Below, in pieces: positions 56,951 through 64,000 of a DNA stretch of 64,000 bases; position 1 is the stretch's first letter; every line of letters begins with the position of its first letter. This DNA comes from Posidonia oceanica (Eukaryota; Streptophyta; Magnoliopsida; Alismatales; Posidoniaceae). Under the pieces are notes generated by a model that was not told the DNA's origin, searched no databases, and saw only the letters and a list, made by a program, of their open reading frames with translations. The position numbers and the translations under genes were made by a program. The stretch is taken from the NCBI GenBank assembly GCA_037176725.1, contig JAZBRS010000060.1, positions 57,564,001 through 57,628,000 on the forward strand. Direction: 5' to 3'.

Positions 56951-57977
56951 GTTGAGGTCGCCGTATATTAGGTGTACCCTGTGGTTTGTCCTGAGTGAGG
57001 ACAGCTTGCCCAGTTGGGGTGAGTAGCTTTCCCTAGTGGGGGATCACTTTTGAGACGTCTCTAGTGACGAGATGCCAGGACGGACACCCTCCTCCACAAG
57101 GCAGGTGTTTGTGGCAGTGCAGTGAGCTGCAGGGGTGAGTCCCTAGCTACTGCTTGAGGCCAGATCGGTTGCTTGGCACCAGGTAATACGATCAGTTGTG
57201 GTTTTGTGCCCGTAGGGCTGTGTTTTGTTTGTTGCTTGCCGTATTAGGCCTTGAGCTTTGCCTGAGTTTAGGCTTAGTGAGTTTTGCTGTTGTTTGGGCC
57301 ATATTAGGCCAGTTGCTTTCTGCCTATGTATGGCGTGATATTGTGGTTTGTGTTTTGGGCCGTATTGGGCCAGATGTTTTCCCCGCCTAGTTCTGGCGTG
57401 TGGCTTTGGTTCTGAGCTTTGGGCCGGTGGGCCGTTATATTGTTTGAGATTTAGTTTTACAAGGTATTTCCGCCTTGTTTTGGCCGATGGGCCGAGTGTT
57501 TTCGCAGCCTGAGGGGTTGGAGGGTTTTGAGTGGTTCTGAGTTTTTGGGCCGGTGGGCCGTGGCTTTGTGTGATATTTTTATAAACACTTGTCTTCCCCG
57601 GTTTTAGCTTGTGGGCTTTAGGAAGGGTGTTTTATTGTTTATATTGCTTGTTGTGGACCCAGATTTTGGGATTTTACCGGTTGTGACGTATTTGAGGTTT
57701 TATGCTGGTTTCTCGCGTAGTTTTTGCGAGGTGTGTGCTGGGTGACGATTTCTAGGTCACTCACGTGTGCTTTGTTGGTTTTCAGTTGCAGGTGCAGATG
57801 ATTAGCTGGTTTGGAGTTCTAGTGCATATAGTGGGAGTCACGTAGCTGTCCATTGCAGGTTCCTGGCATAGATATTTGTTGTTAGCCTAGTGGTTTGTTG
57901 TAAATGTTGTAATTAATTAAATTTTAAATTTGTTGGGCTTTTGGTTTTGTTGGTAGCAACGCTGGTCGTTATAGGTT

Positions 57978-57990
57978 TGGTATCAGAGCC
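57978..57990 (+). other. Primer binding site of E5 (tRNA-iMet)
   Basis: TGGTATCAGAGCC, the classical initiator-Met tRNA complement used by plant chromoviruses. Confidence 0.92.
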
Positions 57991-58146
57991 TAGGTTCACT
58001 AGGTTGCACTAGCCTAGGAGTGGTCAGTCTAGTGACTCCATAGGAAATTGAATATCATGATTGAGTTAGCACCTGTTGTTTGGCATATATTGTTGCTTGT
58101 CTTATTGGCTGTGGTGCAGGTTTTGTTGCTTCTCTCCCGGTTCAGC

Positions 58147-59061
58147 ATGTCTGGTCGTGGCCGTCGGAAGGATAAGGCCCCTGTTGAGGAACCTAGCTCT
58201 CGAGAAGAGAGTGGTTGGCAGGGCGTGCGGACGGAGTTGCGAGGCTGGATGCGTGGGATCTCTATTGCTTTTGGCAAGAGTGGCCCTGGTAGAGCGTCTG
58301 AGGGAGATCCATGGCTTCGCCAATTTAGCAAGCTCCACCCGCCGATGTTCAAGGGTACTGGTACTCCTGAGGAGAGCGAGGCATGGTTGCGAACGATTGA
58401 GAAGTTGTTGGATAGTTTGGCATGCCCGGTGGAGCACTGGGTGCGGTTGGCTGCCTTTCAACTCGACAGTGATGTCGATGAGTGATGGAGAGCCACCAGG
58501 CGGTTGAAGTTCCCGGATTCTATAACGGTCGACATCAAGTGGAAGGACTTCGAGGCTGCATTCCATGAGAAGTACTTCCTGACCCATGTGAGGAGCCGAT
58601 TCGACTGAGAGCTCCGAAGTTTGCAACAGGGCAGGATGTCTGTGGCTGAGTATGAAGCCTCTTTTGTCCGGTTGGAGAGGTTCGCCCAGGCCTTTGATTC
58701 TGAGGAAAGGCGGGCGGAGAGATTTCTGGAAGGCCTTCAACCCAGCTTGAGGGTGAAGGTGATGGGCTGCCGATGTGCGACGGTAGCTGAGGTGGTCCAG
58801 ATGGCTTTCTACTTTGAAGAGGAGTACAACCAGTAGACAGGTCACTTTGCAGCGCACTATCCTCGAGCACAGCAGGTGACGAATTGGAGCGGAGTGGTGT
58901 GCTACAACTGCGGGAGATCGGGACATGTGCAGAGGATGTGCCCGGATCATCCCAAGCGAGTAGGGATTGTGCCACAGCAACCGACTCGAGGGCGTGTGTT
59001 TACTATTTCAGCTCCCGACTGTGGGCCCTCTGGTAATGTTGTAGAGGGTAAGTCCCTGTAG
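58147..59061 (+). pseudogene. gag: E5 gag (broken)
   Basis: The start is chosen at the ATG of MSGRGRRKDK; a hydrophobic upstream extension in the same frame from 58048 is more likely leader. The gag core is visible in AWLRTIEKLLDSL, FEAAFHEKYFLTHVRSRF and SLQQGRMSVAEYEASF. A CCHC knuckle lies at 58900-58941 (CYNCGRSGHVQRMC), which binds element RNA. Stops: TGA at 58483 and about 58606, TAG at 58834 and 59059. A TTGCTG microsatellite follows near 59085. Confidence 0.87.
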
Positions 59062-59130
59062 TTTCCTTTGGGTGGTGTGACCCATTGTTGCTGCTGTTGT
59101 TGTTGTTTCTTTCCCCCTGTAATATGAACC

Positions 59131-59660
59131 TTGTTGATTAATGGAGATGCTGTTGGTTGTGCTTTGGCCATAGGTTCTTATCTTGTGGCGGGCCGAATGG
59201 CCAAAGTTCTGTTTGACTCAGGGAGCACTTTCTCTTTTGTCTCCGAGTCTTTTGCGGCAGAGCTGGATGATGTACCAGCCAAGTTAGTTTTCCACTTGGA
59301 GGTGGTAACGCCACTGGGTGAGCACAGTTTGGCGTGGAGATATCTGCCTTCTGTCGATCTGGAGCTGAATGGCTGAGAGTTCGATGCCACTCTCATTTTC
59401 ATGGGTAGGAATGAGTATGATGTTATCTTGGGTATGGACTGGCTGGGCCAATATTCTGCTTTGATCGACTGTGCTCGTAGGAGGATTTTCTTTGGTGCTG
59501 CTGGGGATGGTTCCTTCTTTGTGCAAGGTGTGCACCAGGGTGAGCCTAAGCTTGTGATTTCTGTTGTGAAGGCTTACAAGTCTTTGGCTCGGGGTTGTGT
59601 GGGGTACCTTGCTAGTGTGGTTACCTCCCCTTCTCCGGAGTCGGGTGTTCACAACATATC
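59131..59660 (+). pseudogene. E5 aspartic protease
   Basis: Retropepsin with active-site DSGS at 59215-59226 (VLFDSGSTFSFVS) and the second family block [18 protein letters not shown] at about 59420-59475. One TGA at 59374 (NG stop EF) interrupts it. The frame then continues into RT without a break from 59401. Confidence 0.87.
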
Positions 59661-60990
59661 TGTTGTGTGTGAATATCCCAACGTTTTCCTGGATGATTTG
59701 CCTAGCATACCACCTCACAGGGAAGTGGAGTTCTTTATTGAGCTGACTCCGGGCAGTGGTGCTGTTGCGAAGAATCCTTATCGAATGGCGCCAGCTGAGT
59801 TGCGGGAGCTCAAGGCGCAGCTGCAGGAGTTGCTGGACAAGGGGTTCATCAGGCCAAGTGTGTCTCCGTGGGGAGCGCCTGTCTTGTTCGTCCGTAAGAA
59901 GGATGGTTCACTCCGATTGTGTGTAGACTATCGGATGTTGAATCAGCTTACAGTAAAGAACAAGTATCCCTTGCCCCGTGTGGAAGACCTGTTTGACCAG
60001 TTGCAGTCTACTTCCGTCTTCTCGAAGATTGATCTGAGACCAGGATATCACCAGTTGAGGATCCATTATTCAAACATTCAGAAGACTACTTTCTGGACGC
60101 GGTATGGTCATTGTGAGTTTGTGGTTATGCCCTTTGGCTTGACCAATGCCCCTGCCGCATTCATGGAGTTGATGAACTGGATCTTCAGGCCTTTCTTGGA
60201 CCAGTTTGTGGTGGTCTTTGTAGACGACATCTTGGTCTACTCCTCAGATGAGGTAGCTCATGCTCAACATCTGAGGGCGGTGCTGGATGTTCTGAGGCAG
60301 CACTAGCTATATGCCAAGTTCTCCAAGTGTGAGTTCTGGTTGAGGGAGGTTATGTTCCTTGGCCACCTTATCTCTGGAGACGGTGTCAGAGTTGATCCTG
60401 CCAAGGTTGAGGCAGTTAGCAATTAGCAGAGACCCAGGAGTGTGACTGAGATTAGAAGTTTCCTGGGGTTGGCAGGTTACTACCAGAGGTTTATCAGGGA
60501 TTTCTCTTCTATTGCTTCATCTTTGACAGCTCTCACCAAGCAAGGGGTTCCGTTCATTTGGGACCAAGGTTGTGAGGCGAGTTTCAATGAGTTGAAGGCT
60601 CGTTTGACATCTGCTCCTGTTCTGACCTTGCCTTCTGGTAGTGGTGGTTTCACTATTTATAGTGATGCTAATGGTGTTGGGTTGGGTAGTGTTCTGATGC
60701 AGCGTGGCAATGTTGTGGATTATGCCTCCCGTCAGTTGAAAGACCACGAGAAGAACTACCCTACCCATGATCTTGAGATGGCTGCCGTGGTGTTCGCGCT
60801 GAAGCTTTGGTGATACTACCTGTATGGGGAGCAGTTTGAGGTCTACACGGATCACAAGAGTCTGAAGTATATATTTACTCAGAAGGACCTCATCATGCGG
60901 CAGCGGAGGTGGGTGGAGTATCTCAAGGACTATGATTTTAGTTTGTCCTACCACCCTGGGAAGGCCAACGTAGTCGCCGATGCTCTGAGT
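59661..60990 (+). pseudogene. E5 reverse transcriptase and RNase H
   Basis: RT blocks are complete: [44 protein letters not shown], catalytic FVDD at 60217-60228, then [15 protein letters not shown] and [12 protein letters not shown]. RNase H follows with Asp in [13 protein letters not shown], Glu in [12 protein letters not shown] and Asp in [11 protein letters not shown]. Stops: TAG at 60304 and 60424, TGA at 60811, at sites where relatives usually have Gln, Trp and Arg. Active-site residues are all present. Confidence 0.92.
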
Positions 60991-62352
60991 CGGCGTACGC
61001 ACGTCGTGGCGAGCTTGATGGTCAAGGAGTGGACCATGTTGGAGGATATGGCTGACTGTGGACTCAAGAGACTACATCAGGGAGCAGGCAGTGCCTATAT
61101 GGCAAGCTTGTCTGTTCGTCTCAAGCTAGTGGAGTTCATTATTTCTTGTCAGCAGACTGACCCTTTCTTTCAAGCGACTGTTGAGAAGTTGCGCGCTGGG
61201 AAAGCACCGGACTTTTCTCTTGGCGTACATGGGGAGCTGAGGTTTGATCAGCGCTTGTTTGTGCCCCAGTACGAGGAGGCCAGGTGGAGGTTACTGGATG
61301 AAGCTCATAGATCTAAGTACACTGTCCACTCAGGATCCACGAAGATGTATTGGGATCTGAAGTAGAATTTTTGGTGGCCTGGCATGAAGAGAGAAGTTGC
61401 TGACTATGTGGCAAGGTGTGTGACCTGCCAGCTAGTCAAGGCAGAGCACCAGAGACCTGGAGGAACTCTACAGCCGTTGAGTATACCGGAATGGAAATGG
61501 AAACACATCTCTATGGATTTTGTGATTGGGTTGCCGCGTTCTCCGAGGAAGAACGACACCGTGTGGGTGATCGTTGATCGGCTAACCAAGTCAGCTCATT
61601 TTCTTGCTATCCGAGTGAATCTTCCTTTACGGCAGTTGGCAGAACTGTACGTATCGGAGATCGTTCGGTTGCATGGTGTTCCTGTATCCATTGTGTCTGA
61701 TAGAGACATGTGGTTTACCTCAAGGTTCTGGAGGACTCTGCAGGAGGCTTTTGGCACAGTACTTAATTTCAGTACAACTTTCCACCCTCAGTTGGATGGT
61801 CAGATAGAGAGGACTATCCAGACTCTGGAAGATATGTTGAGAGCTTGTGCCCTGGATTTGCAAGGAAGTTGGGAGGACCACCTGCCGTTGGTTGAGTTTG
61901 CTTACAACAATAGCTACCACTCTAGCATCGGGATGGCACCATACGAGGCTTTGTATGGTAGGCCCTGCAGATCCCCGGTTTGCTGGAGCGAGGTAGGTGA
62001 GCGGCAGCTTCTTGGTCCAGAGTTTGTGCAGCAGTATGCGGACAAGGTGGACTTGATCCGCAGAAGGCTTCTGACTGCACAGAGTCGGCAGAAGAGTTAT
62101 GCTGACCAGAGGCGGAGATCTTTGGAGTTTCTGGTGGGAGACTTTGTGGTCTTGAAGGTTTCACTGACCAAAGGTGTGAAGAGGTTTGGCAAGCGTGGGA
62201 AGCTGAGTCCCCGCTATATTGGCCCGTACCAGATCACGCAGAGGGTTGGTGAAGTTGCCTATAGATTGGCCCTACCACCAGAGTTGTCGGCAGTGCACAG
62301 CGTGTTCCATGTCTCCATGCTGAGGAAGTGTCTGCTGATGTTTCACAGGTGA
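60991..62352 (+). pseudogene. E5 integrase
   Basis: The HHCC finger is intact (His in [10 protein letters not shown], both Cys in CVTC). Catalytic residues are visible in SMDFVIGLPR (Asp), VSDRDMWFTSRFW (Asp) and QIERTIQTLEDML (Glu). The GPY region GKLSPRYIGPYQI and VFHVSMLRKC close the domain. One TAG lies at about 61363 (DLK stop NFWWPG, usually Gln). A one-base frameshift near 62330-62345 separates it from the chromodomain. Confidence 0.9.
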
Positions 62353-62558
62353 TCCCTGTTCAGCCGGAGGTGCTCCAGGAAGATCTCTCCTTTGCTGAGG
62401 AGGCTGTCCAGATTGTTGATCGCAGAGAACAGGTGTTGCGGAATAGGGTGATTCTGCTGGTTCTTGTGAGATGGCAGCATCATGGAGCAGAAGAGGCCAC
62501 TTGGGAGCGCGAGGATGGCATCCTTGGTCGGTACCCGCACCTTTTCGCTTACCGTTGA
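62345..62558 (+). pseudogene. E5 chromodomain (C-terminal tail of integrase)
   Basis: Read in a frame shifted from the integrase: VQIVDRREQVLRNR, then LVLVRWQHHGAEEATWERED and YPHLFAYR before the stop. Aromatic and acidic positions match the Tekay/Del-like chromodomain, which guides integration into particular chromatin. The homologous end of E4 is at 47245-47319. Confidence 0.85.
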
Positions 62559-62591
62559 TTTCGGGGGCGAAATCCTTTTAGGTGTTTATGA
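62559..62591 (+). other. E5 short 3' region with worn polypurine tract
   Basis: TTTCGGGGGCGAAATCC and TTTTAGGTG precede the LTR; the purine run usual here is interrupted by T residues. Confidence 0.5.
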
Positions 62592-64000
62592 TGTAACACT
62601 CGGGAATTCATTTCTCTTGTAATTATACTTTTTAATGAATTCCTTGGCTTTGGTCGGGTGTTATTGGCCTTGCGGGTCCCACTTGAGTTGTTGTAGGCCC
62701 CATCTGTGGTTTGTGTGTGTCTCCACCTGTATTGTGGTGGTGGACTCCCACTTGTGGTGGTTGGTGGGACAGATTGTGGTCTGGTCCCTGGTTTTCCCTC
62801 TCTCTTTCTCTCCCTTTCTCTCTCTCTCTCTCTCTCCCTCCCCCTCTCTCTCTCCTTCACACCCCCTCCCCCTCACGTGCCCTCCCCCTTCTCTTTTCCC
62901 CTCCTCCTCCCTCCTCACGCGCGTGCCATCTCCTCCCCCTTCCCCGCACGTGTGTTCCCCCCCCGCCCCCGCTCGTGCCCTTCCCTCCTCCTCTCCTCCT
63001 CGCGCGCTGTGACCTAGCCGGTCGGCGCAGCTCTCCTCTCCCTCTCCCCACCTCCATCTCCCCCTCCTTCCTCTCCCTCCCTCCTCCTTTCCCCTTTCTC
63101 CCCCTCCTGTTCCCTCCTTCCTCTTCCTCTTCCTCCTCTGTCGGTGGTGGCTGTGGTGGTGGCCGGCTTGCAGTGGCGGCCGGTGGTGGTGCGGCGAGCT
63201 CCGGTCGTCGTCCAGGTGGAGCGACGTGCTCGTGTGTGGCGTGTGGAGCTCGGTGTACGTGTGGGTCGCCGGTGGACGGGGGTTGTCCCTCTGTCCCAGG
63301 GTACACGCCTCGCCCTAGGAGCTTAAATATTTAGAATTTGCTATGCATGTGTCCCTTGCCATGTTTTGTATATTATATTTGAGTTTGGCAATTTTTAGGG
63401 ATTTATATGCATTTAGGCGAATTTATTTGGCTTGAGTGAGTTTATAGCTTGAAAGTGGTTTTCCACTGTTTGATGAGGTTGTATGCTCTCAAATGGCTTA
63501 AATATGATTTTATTGTGTACCCTGCCATGTTTATATGCTATGGTAGAGGTTTGGTAATTTTTAGAGATTTTATGTGATTTTCGGCCAAATTTATGGCCCG
63601 AGCGGCTTAATTGCCTAATTATAGGTTTTTCGGTGGATTCCGGTGTTTTGGGTCTTGGATTGAGGCTATTGTGATATATTTGTGTTGCTCGAGCTGAGAC
63701 GCTCGTTTGCATGTATCGCATGCTTGGTTTGGCATGGATTTGATAGTGTTTTGGGGTTTTAATAGAAAATGACTTGAATATTGGATTTCCGGTGTTTTCT
63801 TGTGTTGCGTGCCTCAGAATGCCATATCGAGGGTATGGTTGCATTCCTTGTATTATTCCGGAGATTCCGGTATATGGCACGCTAGTTTTAGAGTTTGATT
63901 CGGATGTTTGGGGTTTTAAGTTGGTTCTTTAAGTTTTCTCAAATGGCCTGGAACGGAGCGCCGTTGGTAGAATAGAGTCCCATTTTCTCTTGGTCCGGAG
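62592..64000 (+). repeat. 3' LTR of E5 (start only)
   Basis: Starts TGTAACACT and matches the 5' LTR at an offset of +7741. It is identical for about 1 kb, then diverges by several percent from about 63620 on. The window ends inside the 42-bp repeat. Confidence 0.88.

Larger units (their letters stand above)
54851..57973 (+). repeat. 5' LTR of E5
   Basis: Starts TGTAACACC and ends CGTTATA four bases before the PBS; the usual final CA appears as TA, probably a point mutation. The length is about 3.12 kb. It contains a TC-rich tract (about 55050-55400), a 42-bp repeat (56211-56335) and a 48-bp repeat (56770-56950). The long ORFs in the TC/GC-rich part are compositional. Confidence 0.85.
54851..64000 (+). 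mobile_element. E5: chromodomain Ty3/gypsy retrotransposon (Tekay/Del-like)
   Basis: Complete 5' LTR, tRNA-iMet PBS, gag with CCHC knuckle, protease, RT, RNase H, integrase and C-terminal chromodomain in the chromovirus order, then the start of the 3' LTR (62592 to the window end). A single RNase H and the chromodomain separate it from the Tat elements. In-frame stops are mixed (about five TAG and four TGA), with one frameshift before the chromodomain. Confidence 0.92.

Noticed and set aside
58048..58146. Hydrophobic N-terminal segment as a signal or membrane anchor of E5 gag
   Set aside because: It lies upstream of the better start MSGRGRRKDK and right after the PBS; chromovirus gag proteins have no such segment, so it is most likely untranslated leader.

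Overview
The window is plant nuclear DNA made almost entirely of nested LTR retrotransposons. I see no bacterial operons, rRNA or tRNA genes. The only ordinary host gene trace is a decayed pentatricopeptide-repeat (PPR) gene near 50-52 kb. PPR genes of this type, archaeal-type RNase H in Ty3/gypsy elements, chromodomain Ty3/gypsy elements and a DUF7745/plant-mobile-domain-like ORF all point to a flowering plant with a repeat-rich genome. The species cannot be named from the sequence.

Layout, read as insertions into insertions. (1) 1-24536, + strand: a giant Tat/Ogre-type Ty3/gypsy element (here E1). It has a 5' LTR cut by the window edge, PBS, leader, gag, protease with G-patch, RT, RNase H, a second archaeal-type RNase H, integrase, a downstream DUF7745-like ORF, a long 3' untranslated region with hairpin tandem repeats, PPT and a 6.05 kb 3' LTR. 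(2) 24537-43443, - strand: a second copy of the same family (E2), interrupted by E1 downstream of its DUF7745-like ORF. It has a 6 kb 5' LTR, and its PBS region is missing. (3) 43444-47243, - strand: the 5' LTR, PBS and leader start of a third, diverged Tat-type element (E3), into which E2 inserted. Its LTR carries seven dispersed modules built from a 29-bp palindromic unit. (4) 47245-49416, + strand: the last codons of a chromodomain integrase and the 3' LTR of a chromovirus (E4), into which E3 inserted. (5) About 49418-49876: the C-terminal part of a hAT transposase, into which E4 inserted. (6) 49986-51860: a PPR pseudogene. (7) 52942-54850: a decayed Ty1/copia-like 5' end (LTR plus gag/protease scraps), into which (8) 54851 to the window end, + strand, a chromodomain Ty3/gypsy element (E5) inserted. 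E5 has its 5' LTR, tRNA-iMet PBS, gag with CCHC knuckle, protease, RT, RNase H, integrase, chromodomain and the start of the 3' LTR.

None of the elements can make its full protein set as written. E1 has a mutated RT active site (YVDN) but a normal protease motif. E2 has a normal RT active site (YVDD) but a mutated protease motif (DNES). Premature stops in E1 and E2 are overwhelmingly TAG, usually where the sister copy has CAG, which fits deamination of methylated CHG cytosines. The most unusual structure in the window is a recurring design in this Tat family. Separate arrays of about 29-30 bp units, each able to fold into a short hairpin, sit in the LTRs and in the 3' untranslated region, with three unrelated unit sequences.
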